This document shows positions 25,641 to 33,813 of a DNA stretch of 64,000 nucleotides, piece after piece. The position numbers were made by a program, and so were the translations under genes. The first letter of the stretch is position 1. Each line of letters starts with the position of its first letter. Source of the stretch: Candidatus Nitrospira kreftii (GTDB taxonomy: Bacteria > Nitrospirota > Nitrospiria > Nitrospirales > Nitrospiraceae); assembly GCA_014058405.1 (NCBI GenBank), contig CP047423.1, forward strand, positions 248,001-312,000, in the 5' to 3' direction. Below the pieces are notes generated by a model. The model saw only the letters and a list, made by a program, of their open reading frames with translations. It ran no database searches and had not been told where the DNA came from.

Positions 25641-26222
25641 ATGCGGCGATATGGCAAGATGAATGTGCGCATTGGTCTTGGTCTGGTCTTGTGCTCGCTG
25701 TTGGGGGTGGGAGTGGCGATGGCTAAGGTGCAGGTGTTATCGGAGACGACCTTGTTGGTGGAGGGTAAGAAGCTTACCGGGCAAAAACGCCTGCTTGGCC
25801 ATCCGGTTGTGAAAGAGCTGCTTGCCTCGTTCGAACGCGCGGAAACGGCATTGCGCAAGGAAGATATAGATGCTCTCATGAAGTTTTATGCGCCGACTTA
25901 TGACTACCATGGGTTGAAAGAAACCGATGTACGGCGGGTGTGGGGTGAAGTGTTCGAGCATTATAAGGCTCTGGAGTCTCTCCATCTGTTCTCCGACATC
26001 AAGGTCGTACCGGTAAATAATGAACTTCGCCTGGAAGTGACCTGTACGGGCGGCTTGTATGGCACCGACGAACGCACGGGACACCGCATCACGCTCGATA
26101 GCTGGTTTCGTGAGGTTCACTATCTGGTGAAGAAAGATGGTGTTTGGCGATTCCTCGGTAATGCCGGCGAGGTCCCGACTGGCGCCCCCTTCGCATCGGC
26201 TCCGCACCATCCGCTCTTCTAA
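25641..26222 (+). CDS. Exported NTF2/SnoaL-like protein
   Basis: The 193-residue protein starts after GGAGGT with a signal peptide (about 1-28, ending AMA-KVQ). A region of about 120 residues (ELLASFERAETALRKEDIDALMKFYAPTYDYHG, later GHRITLDSWFREVHYLVKKDGVWRFLGNAGE) has the alpha plus beta barrel pattern of NTF2-like/SnoaL proteins. Such domains bind small ligands or act as enzymes; no catalytic pair is evident. It lies between the ferritin and an L7/L12-like gene with no overlaps. Confidence 0.75.
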   Translation: MRRYGKMNVRIGLGLVLCSLLGVGVAMAKVQVLSETTLLVEGKKLTGQKRLLGHPVVKELLASFERAETALRKEDIDALMKFYAPTYDYHGLKETDVRRVWGEVFEHYKALESLHLFSDIKVVPVNNELRLEVTCTGGLYGTDERTGHRITLDSWFREVHYLVKKDGVWRFLGNAGEVPTGAPFASAPHHPLF

Positions 26223-26317
26223 GGCATCACCCTCTTGCGAGACCAAGCCTGCCGGAGCTGAGTCATTGAAATCAGGAAGACGTGAGCGGGTCGTTTCTGG
26301 TACACTCCCTTCCAATT

Positions 26318-26602
26318 ATGACCGAAGAAACCCTTCAATACAGTCTTCCTCAGAAGGCAATAGAAGCGCTGGTGCAAGGCGATCGAGATGAAGCGATCAA
26401 GCAGGTTATGCTTGAGAGCAATCATAGCCGGGAAGAGGCGCGGGACATGATCGCAAGCTTTCTTCTGACGCAGCCTTCTCTGCTTCGGAGAATGAAGGAT
26501 ACCCAGTCCGAGACCAAATGGGGTCACATGCGTTGGTTGATCCTGTTCCAGGCGATTGCGGTTGCCATTGGGTACTTCCTTTTTTTCCGAGACCAATGGT
26601 GA
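26318..26602 (+). CDS. L7/L12-CTD-like membrane-anchored protein (paralogue 2)
   Basis: The 94-residue protein repeats the layout of the one at 23691: PQKAIEALVQGDRDEAIKQVMLESNHSREEARDMIASFLLTQPSLLRRM, then a C-terminal membrane helix (RWLILFQAIAVAIGYFLFF). The two align through ALxxGxxxEAIKxV, EAxxxV/I and QPxxxxxM. The start is the second ATG of the frame (26318). The two paralogues 2.3 kb apart suggest a local duplication. Function is unknown. Confidence 0.72.
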   Translation: MTEETLQYSLPQKAIEALVQGDRDEAIKQVMLESNHSREEARDMIASFLLTQPSLLRRMKDTQSETKWGHMRWLILFQAIAVAIGYFLFFRDQW

Positions 26603-27043
26603 GCACACCTGCCTTGGCAGGAGCCTGACTTGGTCTTCGACCTGGTCTTTTAGCTCTTTCTCCACGTGAGCTCTTCAGAGTGTGGGCTCACCGCGCTCGT
26701 CTAAACCTTTCCCATTTAGTGATCCAAATTCCCGTGAATAGGGCGAGAGCTCTTGATGCACGAGTTGACCCTGGATCATATAAGTCGAAGAAGGGTCTTC
26801 GCCTACAGTATGTAGGGGTGTAATATTTTATGAACCCCATATATGCAGAGGTAATCACCCAATTTGCCGTCTTCTGAGTAAGCCACGGCTTCTGAGGCAT
26901 TAACAAATATAATGCGTCAAACCACTAGCAATTATTGAGTCTATTCTGGTTAAGTGACGCTAGTTGGATTAGGTGCTTCTGCCGATGAGATTTTCTCACT
27001 CTACAGATAAGAAATAAGCACAGAGAATTTGAATTGAATGGGA
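26603..27043. other. AT-richer intergenic region
   Basis: No gene with a ribosome site was found. The base composition is clearly lower in GC than neighbouring genes. At 26917-26932 the 16-mer TCAAACCACTAGCAAT matches 6545-6560 with one difference, and a partial inverse (GCTAGTTGG) follows about 30 bp on. This may be a regulator site. Confidence 0.35.
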
Positions 27044-27202
27044 CTACTGGATGGATAAACCTTCGTAGTGGAGATTTCGATCCGGGAGATCGATAAGCAA
27101 ACGACAACACCATACCAGGGATGAGATGCTCAAGACAATGGACAAAACCAGCGGCCAAAGTGGGATATTTGTCCAATGCTCTTCAGACAACGCCGAAGGC
27201 AC
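27044..27202 (-). CDS. Possible small membrane protein (52 aa)
   Basis: From a GTG at 27202, preceded by TGAGGT at good spacing, the minus strand encodes a short polar start, one strongly hydrophobic stretch (IPLWPLVLSIVLSISSLVW) and a polar tail DLPDRNLHYEGLSIQ. The plus-strand gene at 27230 diverges only 27 bases away. The evidence is a ribosome site plus a clean membrane helix; there is no recognised family. Confidence 0.35.
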   Translation of the reverse strand: MPSALSEEHWTNIPLWPLVLSIVLSISSLVWCCRLLIDLPDRNLHYEGLSIQ

Positions 27203-27229
27203 AATAACCTCACGATATAAACAAAGGCC

Positions 27230-28096
27230 ATGCAGAATACAGTCAGCAAGAGCCAGGTGATGGCTGATCACACGGTCACGGTGAGTCGCCTTGAAGAGGT
27301 TGTCTCGACGTCGGATGAGTTTGATCGAGTCGTCTCGCAGGCCTTGCCGGTATTATTGGACCGAGCCACGGGCTATACCAAGCGGTTTCTACGGGAAACC
27401 GGCCAGTGGAATGACGATATCGAGCATGAGAAATTTGCCCTCCGTTGGGGCTCCGAATATCTTGAGCGGTTCCTGGTTTGTGGACGCAGCGAAGTTCCTT
27501 GTCGGCCATTGTTTTTGTTCGACTCATTGGTCGCCAAGCAGCACAGTAAGCCGGAACCGTTTTGTTATCACCCGGACCTCCTGAGACCGCTGGGGAGATT
27601 TCTGGATGGGCTTGTTGCAAGAGCGGTGGTCAGCCGAGATGCGCTGATTGCGTTGTATCGCCACTCTTATGGATGGGGTGCCGGGGAAGTGATTGCGGTG
27701 ACCGGTCTCAATGGGCTGGAAAGCCAGCGCATCTACAAGAATTTTCGGCGATGGCGTGAGAGCGGATGGCAACGAACCATGGATGAGATCGGTATCACGA
27801 AAACTGAGCTGGCGGAATTGGCCAACCAACAACAACGTCATCGTCAGCGATTCAATGGCGAAGCAGAACGCCTGATCAGGGTTGCCCAAGCACATTACCG
27901 AAAAAGTGAACCGGATCATTATCCCTGTCTTTCGGGTGCACAATGGAGAGAAATGTTCACCCAGGGCTACGGGTGCGATTACCGAATTTGGCACCTCGCC
28001 TTGTGTCTAGATTGTATGCAAACCGCCTGGGGATTGAGTTCCAATGGGTCGTTGTCTGAAGAAAAGCCACGTTTGGAATTGTTAGTACGGCCCTAG
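27230..28096 (+). CDS. Unknown protein with a sigma-region-4-like segment
   Basis: I do not recognise the 288-residue family. Residues about 130-185 (SRDALIALYRHSYGWGAGEVIAVTGLNGLESQRIYKNFRRWRESGW) have the spacing of a sigma-70 region 4 helix-turn-helix: a hydrophobic helix, then GEVIAVTGL-type turn, then a recognition helix with R/K. The N-terminus has an acidic helical stretch (GQWNDDIEHEKFALRW) that could be a diverged region 2, and the end carries CLDC. The next gene encodes a membrane-anchored coiled-coil protein, 60 bp downstream in the same direction. A sigma or sigma-like regulator paired with a membrane partner is my inference. No strong ribosome site precedes the first ATG; Met11 is an alternative start. 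Confidence 0.55.
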   Translation: MQNTVSKSQVMADHTVTVSRLEEVVSTSDEFDRVVSQALPVLLDRATGYTKRFLRETGQWNDDIEHEKFALRWGSEYLERFLVCGRSEVPCRPLFLFDSLVAKQHSKPEPFCYHPDLLRPLGRFLDGLVARAVVSRDALIALYRHSYGWGAGEVIAVTGLNGLESQRIYKNFRRWRESGWQRTMDEIGITKTELAELANQQQRHRQRFNGEAERLIRVAQAHYRKSEPDHYPCLSGAQWREMFTQGYGCDYRIWHLALCLDCMQTAWGLSSNGSLSEEKPRLELLVRP

Positions 28097-28156
28097 GCGG
28101 GTCGCTCGTGTGTGCAGTGGCGGGCATGACAAGAGGAAGGAAGTCAGGAGGCTGAT

Positions 28157-29431
28157 ATGGGTTACGAAGAGGATTTGGAAGGTTATCGATCGCAACTCCT
28201 TCAATCATTGAGCCGCCCACCCAGCCGCTCGGTCTCTGTATTCGATCCGATACAGGTTTATGTGAATGAGCGGCGTGTCGGCGAGCTTGAGGGCGCCGGG
28301 ATGGATGCGACGTTGCATGTCCAGAGTCTCGATCACATCGAGACGATACAACTCCGAACAGAAGACGGAACTCTCCTAGGCGGGTTAGTGGCACCTGAAT
28401 ATGGGTATCGGACGAGCCGCATTCAGCTTTTGTCTGAGGCGGTCGAGCTGTGCGTCCACAATACTGCGCAAGGCGGATCGCTCAACGCAGTATTCGTTCC
28501 TAAACTGAGTTTTTGGAATCGGGCAGGAAAAATTTTTACTGACCTAGCCGACAGGCTAGCGATTCGGCGTCCTGACGCAGCGATTGCTCACAGTATGCGA
28601 ACCGTCGCCTTCACGCAAGCCTTGGTGGCGTTCATGGTGGTTGGACTGGTGCTTGATCGCGTGGCGACCTGGATGGGCCCGGAACAAATGGTGACTCCTG
28701 GTCAACAACCAGAAGCGATCCGGACTGTCTCGGTTACTGAAATTGAAAAGCTGGAGCAGCAGTTGGGTGCACTTGCGCGGACGCAGGAGAAGGTTGGAGA
28801 AGCCCTACAGTCTCAACAGAGTAGTATGGCACAACTCCACCAAACCATGGCTAAACTGTCGTTGAGCCAAGAGTCTGTGGTGTCCAGGGTCGTTATGGTC
28901 AAGGAAGAGACGGAAAAACGTCAGGAAAGCCCTGAACCTGAGACGGGTCGCAGGACTCCCCCTCCTGCCAGCAGGGGAGTGGTGGATCAAGAGCAGCTTG
29001 AAGTGGCGATCAGAAGCCTCAACGAAGACAATGCCAAGTTAGCGAGAGAGGTGGCCGGTCTGGAAGAGCAAAATCAGACTCTGATGGCGAAGCTTCACAC
29101 GGCTAGCGTGAATGCATCGAAGGCTGTTGATCCGAATCCGGAACGCTTGTTAGCGAATCAGGCCGAGGTTGCGAGAACAACTCAGTCATTACAGGTGACA
29201 GAGAGTCAACAGAACTCTCAGATGCAGCCGTTCCTCTTCTGGGTTACCTTCAGTGAAGGAACAAGTCAGGAGCGTATCGACCAGTGGGTCCATGAAAAGA
29301 AGGGTCATAAAGGAGTGATAAACGAAGGTTGGCAGGAAGTACGGATTGTTCCCCCGGCAGTCCCTCCTGATCTATTTCTGGAGCAAATCAGAGGAGAGAA
29401 AATCGTAAAGGCCGCGAGGATCCGCGAGTAA
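28157..29431 (+). CDS. Membrane-anchored coiled-coil protein, partner of the preceding gene
   Basis: The 424-residue protein starts after AGGAGG. It has an N-terminal cytoplasmic domain (1-145) with beta-rich stretches (VYVNERRVGELEG, IQLRTEDGTLLGGL), one membrane helix at about 148-170 (TVAFTQALVAFMVVGLVL), a long coiled coil (about 188-270 and 285-330), and a C-terminal module (FLFWVTFSEGTSQERIDQWV then VIVPP-like VRIVPPAVPPDLFLEQIRGEKIVKAARI). That last module resembles the protease-prodomain-like fold often found at the end of anti-sigma factors. Together with the sigma-like neighbour this suggests a transmembrane anti-sigma role. That is inference; no zinc anti-sigma motif is visible. 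Confidence 0.55.
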   Translation: MGYEEDLEGYRSQLLQSLSRPPSRSVSVFDPIQVYVNERRVGELEGAGMDATLHVQSLDHIETIQLRTEDGTLLGGLVAPEYGYRTSRIQLLSEAVELCVHNTAQGGSLNAVFVPKLSFWNRAGKIFTDLADRLAIRRPDAAIAHSMRTVAFTQALVAFMVVGLVLDRVATWMGPEQMVTPGQQPEAIRTVSVTEIEKLEQQLGALARTQEKVGEALQSQQSSMAQLHQTMAKLSLSQESVVSRVVMVKEETEKRQESPEPETGRRTPPPASRGVVDQEQLEVAIRSLNEDNAKLAREVAGLEEQNQTLMAKLHTASVNASKAVDPNPERLLANQAEVARTTQSLQVTESQQNSQMQPFLFWVTFSEGTSQERIDQWVHEKKGHKGVINEGWQEVRIVPPAVPPDLFLEQIRGEKIVKAARIRE

Positions 29432-29745
29432 GGGATCTCGCCACGCAATGGGCGTTGCCTTCGTAGAGTTGCGGAAGACTTGGTATGTCGCGACGGCTAT
29501 AGAGGTCGAAATCTATTCGCATTCATTGCCATGGCTATAGCTATATAGGAGAGTTCTTGTCCGATGCAGGTTCAAATGGCCCCACAAAAAATTGGAAATC
29601 ATTCCCCTATCGGACGGGTACCCGCTGTAAGGCCGAACGGCAAGTCAAGTTTCTGCGACTGGACATATTTCGGTTTGATCCGAGAGATTTTGTCCGTTGA
29701 GCCAAAGCTATGCGGTGCGTAGCATAACGCTCAACAGGAGAGAAA
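29432..29745. other. Intergenic region with a long inverted repeat
   Basis: About 310 bp without a gene. GTCCGATGCAGG (29559-29570) can pair with CCTATCGGAC (29606-29615), giving a ten-pair stem with a two-base bulge and a 35-base loop. It could be a structured leader for the small frame at 29746 or the glycosyltransferase gene. No known riboswitch motif was recognised. Confidence 0.35.
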
Positions 29746-29847
29746 ATGCAAGCAGCAGGAACGTCTCAACGAACGGCGCAACAAAGTTCAAGCCTCAACT
29801 ATCTTTGGGCGGTCACCATCAACCCGGCCTACATTACTAACGCGTAG
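29746..29847 (+). CDS. Possible 33-residue peptide gene
   Basis: An ATG at 29746 follows CAGGAGAGAAA, a strong ribosome site, and runs 33 codons to TAG. The peptide starts MQAAGTSQRTAQQSSS and ends NYLWAVTINPAYITNA. It has no membrane helix. It could be a leader peptide for the glycosyltransferase 55 bp downstream or the residue of a longer gene. Only the ribosome site supports it. Confidence 0.35.
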   Translation: MQAAGTSQRTAQQSSSLNYLWAVTINPAYITNA

Positions 29848-29901
29848 ACTCCTTGACGAGTAAATGATGCAGTCGATTACCAGAGGAAGAAAGGAAGACT
29901 C

Positions 29902-31029
29902 ATGAGAATCGCACAAGTGGCTCCACTGTGGGAAAGCGTTCCGCCGAAACTCTATGGTGGAACCGAGCGAATCGTTTCGTACATTACGGAAGAATTGGTC
30001 GCCTTAGGACATGATGTGACGTTGTTTGCCAGTGGCGACTCAGAAACGGCTGCGCGGCTGGAAGCGATCTGTCCACAGGCTCTCCGGTTGAATACCGGTC
30101 TCTTCAACCGCGATGCTCCTCTGATGATGCTGCAGGAACGAGGCCTTGGATCGGCAACCGATTTCGATATTATTCACTCGCACTTGGATTTCAACGGATT
30201 TCCGTTGGCACGGAGAAATCCTGTTCCCGTCGTGACGACGCTGCATGGCCGTTTGGATCTTCCGGAGCTTGAGCCGGTTTACCGCGAATTTTCTGAAATG
30301 CCGTTGGTCTCCATATCCGACTCCCAACGCCGGCCGCTGCCCTGGGCGAGTTGGGCTGGCACTGTGTATCACGGACTCCCGCGCAACCTGTATACGTTTC
30401 ATCCGCAGTCTCAAGGGTATCTGGCATTTGTGGGGCGGACCGCTCCCGAAAAACGTCCAGACCATGCGATCGAAATCGCCAAACGGGCTGGGCTTCCCCT
30501 TCGCATAGCGGCAAAGGTGGATCGTGCGGATCGGACATACTTTGAAGCTGAAATCGAGCCGTTACTCGACCACCCTTTGATTGAGTTCGTTGGGGAGATC
30601 TCCGATGGCGAAAAAGACGAGTTCATCGGCAATGCTATGGCAGTAGTGTGTCCCTATGACTGGCCGGAACCCTTCGGGCTGGTGCTGATTGAAGCGTTTG
30701 CTTGCGGAACACCGGTTTTGGCATATCGACGTGGTTCAATCCCAGAAATCGTCGATCATGGGGTCACAGGCTTTATTTGCGAAACTGTTGACGAGATGGT
30801 GGATGCGGTGGGCCAGGTTTCCCTTATCGATCGCAAGCAGTGTCGGGCTACATTTGATGAGCGATTTACAGCAGATCGGATGGCCCGTGACTATGTGGCG
30901 CTGTATGAACGTCTGCTGCTCGAAGATGGAGCCGTGCAAGCCGCACAAAGCATGGCCTTCGAGCCGTCCAACAATGGGGGTTTCAAGACCGAACCACACA
31001 AAGCTTTTGGACGAGGCCGACATGTCTGA
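29902..31029 (+). CDS. GT4-family glycosyltransferase
   Basis: The 375-residue protein is a GT-B fold enzyme. MRIAQVAPLWESVPPKLYGGTERIVSYITEELVALGHDVTLFA is the classical start, FDIIHSHLDF and TTLHG follow, and the nucleotide-sugar site is EPFGLVLIEAFACGTPVLAYRRGSIPEIV (E-x7-E motif). Donor and acceptor are unknown; close relatives are annotated as glycosyltransferases of glucan or exopolysaccharide metabolism. It heads a same-strand cluster with two exporters and a glucosidase, and its end overlaps the next gene by eight bases. Confidence 0.92.
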   Translation: MRIAQVAPLWESVPPKLYGGTERIVSYITEELVALGHDVTLFASGDSETAARLEAICPQALRLNTGLFNRDAPLMMLQERGLGSATDFDIIHSHLDFNGFPLARRNPVPVVTTLHGRLDLPELEPVYREFSEMPLVSISDSQRRPLPWASWAGTVYHGLPRNLYTFHPQSQGYLAFVGRTAPEKRPDHAIEIAKRAGLPLRIAAKVDRADRTYFEAEIEPLLDHPLIEFVGEISDGEKDEFIGNAMAVVCPYDWPEPFGLVLIEAFACGTPVLAYRRGSIPEIVDHGVTGFICETVDEMVDAVGQVSLIDRKQCRATFDERFTADRMARDYVALYERLLLEDGAVQAAQSMAFEPSNNGGFKTEPHKAFGRGRHV

Positions 31030-32341
31030 GACGACCGCTGGTTCTAGTGAAACCCGCTCGACTCCAAGCCGTGGGCGAGGCTGGGAATTAGTCAAAACGA
31101 GAGACTTTGGCTTCCTGTTCGCGGGCCAGACGATCTCACAGATCGGTGACAGCCTTAACAAAGTGGCGTTGCTCTGGTTTGTTTACGACTTGACCGGATC
31201 GGCGCTCAAAATGGCGGTGGTCGGGTTGCTTCAAACCCTCCCACCCCTGCTCTTTGGTCCACTGATCGGTGTGTATTTGGATCGCGTTCGAAAGAAGCCG
31301 GTTATGATTGGAGTCGATCTCCTTCGCACTTTGATGGTTTTCTTGATTCCGGTACTCTATGCCTTGGAGGTCTTGACGCTCGATTGGCTGTATGTCCTTG
31401 TATTCGCCACAGCAATCTTCTCGACCGTCTTTGGGCCGGCTTTGACTTCTGCCGTTCCACTGATCGTGCCCAAAGATCGCCTTGTTGCCGCCAATGCTCT
31501 GATGCAAACGACCACGAACGTGGGACTCCTGGTGGGACCTGCCCTCAGCGGTCTCGGCATTGCGCTCATCGGAGCCCAAAACGTGCTCTATGTTGACGCA
31601 GCGACCTTCTTTATCTCCGCACTGTGCATATTCCCCATTCGAGTGCATGAAACGCTCGATCATGTGCGTCTTGCGAGCAAAGGCTTGACGGAAGGCATCG
31701 CCAGCGATTTGCTGGCAGGCTTTCGCTTCGTATTTGTCGAACAAAAGACCGTCATGCTCCTTATGCTGACGGCTACCCTCTATAGCGTCGGCATTAGTGC
31801 CTTCATCTTTTTGTTGCCCGTCTTTGCGAAAGATGTGCTGGGAGTCGGTCCGATCCAACTTGGGTGGCTCTGGTCGGCCCTTGGCGTGGGGATGCTGCTT
31901 GCGTCACTGAGTCTCACGTCGATCTCAAAGGGAGACGTACCTTGGCGCCTTCGATTCATGTCCGGCGCGCTCGCAATCGGGGGCATTGCTGTAGCTGCAC
32001 TCGGTTTCCTTGAAGCGCCTCTTGCGGCCGGAGCCGTGATCGCAGTGATCGGAGGGAGCACAGCCATGTTTACGCCGTTAGTATGGACGATGCTTCAAGA
32101 ATTGACGCCCACGCATCTTCTCGGCCGAGTCTTTACAAGCTTTGCAACAGGAGGGATGGCGTCATCCATGGCTGGGATGGCGGGGTTTGGGTGGGCCGCG
32201 GATACGATTGGCCCTGCTGCCAGCTTGGGAGGTATCAGCGCCATTCTTCTACTGACGGCTGCTACCGCATGGTTTTTCAGCTTCTACAAATCGCACGCAC
32301 GAGGTTTAACGGTTGCCACGGCTGGCTCGTTTCCTTCTTAA
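31022..32341 (+). CDS. MFS exporter (EntS/MFS_3-like), copy 1
   Basis: The 439-residue protein has about 12 membrane helices. Family features are FGFLFAGQTISQIGDSLNKVALLWFVYDLTGS and GPLIGVYLDRVRKKPVMIGVDLLRTL (the loop 2-3 motif), then FGPALTSAVPLIVPKDRLVAANALMQTT. It is 12-helix MFS_3, the group with enterobactin exporter EntS. The start (31022) overlaps the glycosyltransferase stop by eight bases, so they are coupled. It is a paralogue of the gene at 33813. The substrate is unknown; the context suggests a sugar or glycolipid. Confidence 0.92.
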   Translation: MSETTAGSSETRSTPSRGRGWELVKTRDFGFLFAGQTISQIGDSLNKVALLWFVYDLTGSALKMAVVGLLQTLPPLLFGPLIGVYLDRVRKKPVMIGVDLLRTLMVFLIPVLYALEVLTLDWLYVLVFATAIFSTVFGPALTSAVPLIVPKDRLVAANALMQTTTNVGLLVGPALSGLGIALIGAQNVLYVDAATFFISALCIFPIRVHETLDHVRLASKGLTEGIASDLLAGFRFVFVEQKTVMLLMLTATLYSVGISAFIFLLPVFAKDVLGVGPIQLGWLWSALGVGMLLASLSLTSISKGDVPWRLRFMSGALAIGGIAVAALGFLEAPLAAGAVIAVIGGSTAMFTPLVWTMLQELTPTHLLGRVFTSFATGGMASSMAGMAGFGWAADTIGPAASLGGISAILLLTAATAWFFSFYKSHARGLTVATAGSFPS

Positions 32342-32438
32342 GCCGGTCCCCCGCCAAAATAGAGCAATGAAACGCCTCAGGGCCTTGTCACGAATCGTCA
32401 CTAAGTGTGGATCACAATCCCGGCCAGACAGGATTTGA

Positions 32439-32467
32439 ACAGCCCCCCTGATGAAACAGGGGGCTGT
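32439..32467. terminator. Hairpin after the first MFS gene
   Basis: ACAGCCCCC (32439-32447) and GGGGGCTGT (32459-32467) form a perfect nine-pair GC-rich stem with an 11-base loop about 100 bp after the MFS stop. No T-tract follows, so termination is uncertain; it may instead separate the two halves of the cluster. Confidence 0.5.
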
Positions 32468-32559
32468 ATCCTGGTCTATGCAGATGACAGGGAAACAATA
32501 GCAAGTTAGAATGCGCGGGTGAGCTTCAAAATATGAGGTTCACCAGGAGGAATCGTGCG

Positions 32560-33813
32560 ATGACGAAGTCATCACGAGTACTGATCGCTCTCATTCTCAG
32601 TCCGTACTTGATCTGGTCGATGGGTGGAAGCTCTGAGGCATCCGATGCCCACGAAAAAGAAAGCGTAGCGGAAAAACCCACATCTTCAGGGACGTCCCAG
32701 CCTCCGGTCGCCGCTGATGGCCAACCGACGTCATCCAAACCGGCTCCAGAAACGAAGCCTCAACTCCCGGTTGCTCCTGCATCGAAGAGTGACGCGTCGA
32801 CTGAACACAAAGAGGTTGCGCCAGAGAAGCCTGGGGCCGGCCTTTCACAGACACCGGCTGGATCCGACAGCCAGCCGACCGCACCAAAGCCAACACCGGA
32901 CGCAAAACCACACCAGCCGGCTACTCCCACACCTGCGCCGAAAGGGGAGGCATCAACCGAGCACAAAGAGATTGCGCCAGATAAACCTGGATCCGATAGT
33001 CAGTCGACAACGCCGAAACCGACGCCGGAAGCGAAGCCCCCGCCACCAGCCGTTCCCGCACCGAAGAGTGACGCGTCGACCGAACATAAGGAGATCGCGC
33101 CGAAAAAGCCTGCGTCCGACACTCAGTCGACAACACCCAAACCAACACCGGAAGCGAAGCCCCCGGTGGCTCCCCTGCCGAAGAGTGACTCCTCGGCGGA
33201 GCACAAAGAGGTCGTGCCGAAAAAGCCTGCGTCCGACAGTCAGTCGAACGCCCCCAAACCGGTGCCAGAAGTGAAACCGCAGCCGCCGGCCACTCCTACC
33301 ATGAAGGCCGACCTTCCACCTGATCATGAGGTGAAAGACAAGGAGCCGGCTCTGAAGAAGACGCTGGGATCGCTGATCCTTTCGGTCAAGCTTGCGCTGA
33401 TGGGGGATTCAAGGCTGTTCCACTACGAAATCGAAGTGGAAGATGATCAGCAAACGATTACCCTCAGCGGGCGTGTTTCGACAGAAGAAGAAAAGGCTGT
33501 CGCGAAGGAAGTAGCGCAGAAAGTTCATGGCGTTAAAGACGTCGTCAACAAACTCACCGTGGAGAAGGATTTAGCGAAAGCATTGATGAGGAAGCAGGAT
33601 GAGACGCTTACCTCTTTGGTTAAAGAACGTTTTTCCAAGAGCGCTACGTTAAAGGCGGCCAACTTCGACGTGAAGACGGAGGAGGGGGTTGTTCTGATTA
33701 ACGGAACGGTCCGTTTCCAGGTCATTGCCCTAGAGGCTGCTGAGGCTGCTAGGCAAGTGCCTGGGGTACGCGCCGTAAACACCGAAAAGGTACGGCTGGA
33801 GGGCGAGAGCTGA
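32560..33813 (+). CDS. BON-domain protein with a long proline/lysine repeat linker
   Basis: The 417-residue protein starts after AGGAGG with a signal-like leader (ALILSPYLIWSMGGSSEA). Residues about 30-260 are a low-complexity linker made of about four 41-residue repeats (see the repeat entry). Two BON domains follow: DSRLFHYEIEVEDDQQTITLSGRVSTEEEKAVAKEVAQKVHGVKDVVNKLTV and VKERFSKSATLKAANFDVKTEEGVVLINGTVRF through VPGVRAVN. BON domains bind membranes or lipids and appear in envelope-stress proteins such as OsmY. The linker looks suited to span the cell wall. Its stop overlaps the next ATG (TGATG). Confidence 0.85.
   Translation: MTKSSRVLIALILSPYLIWSMGGSSEASDAHEKESVAEKPTSSGTSQPPVAADGQPTSSKPAPETKPQLPVAPASKSDASTEHKEVAPEKPGAGLSQTPAGSDSQPTAPKPTPDAKPHQPATPTPAPKGEASTEHKEIAPDKPGSDSQSTTPKPTPEAKPPPPAVPAPKSDASTEHKEIAPKKPASDTQSTTPKPTPEAKPPVAPLPKSDSSAEHKEVVPKKPASDSQSNAPKPVPEVKPQPPATPTMKADLPPDHEVKDKEPALKKTLGSLILSVKLALMGDSRLFHYEIEVEDDQQTITLSGRVSTEEEKAVAKEVAQKVHGVKDVVNKLTVEKDLAKALMRKQDETLTSLVKERFSKSATLKAANFDVKTEEGVVLINGTVRFQVIALEAAEAARQVPGVRAVNTEKVRLEGES
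32788..33300 (+). repeat. Four tandem repeats of about 123 bp in the BON gene
   Basis: The unit codes for about 41 residues of the form SDASTEHKEIAPKKP, then ASDSQSTTPKPTPEAKP and a variable proline-rich end. Copies are alike in protein and DNA but carry small in-frame length differences, as expected from replication slippage. The number of units probably varies between strains. Confidence 0.8.

Noticed and set aside
32717..33274. 185-codon frame inside the repeat region of the BON gene
   Set aside because: An Arg/His-rich product from the repeat DNA read in another phase; a result of the repeats, not a gene.
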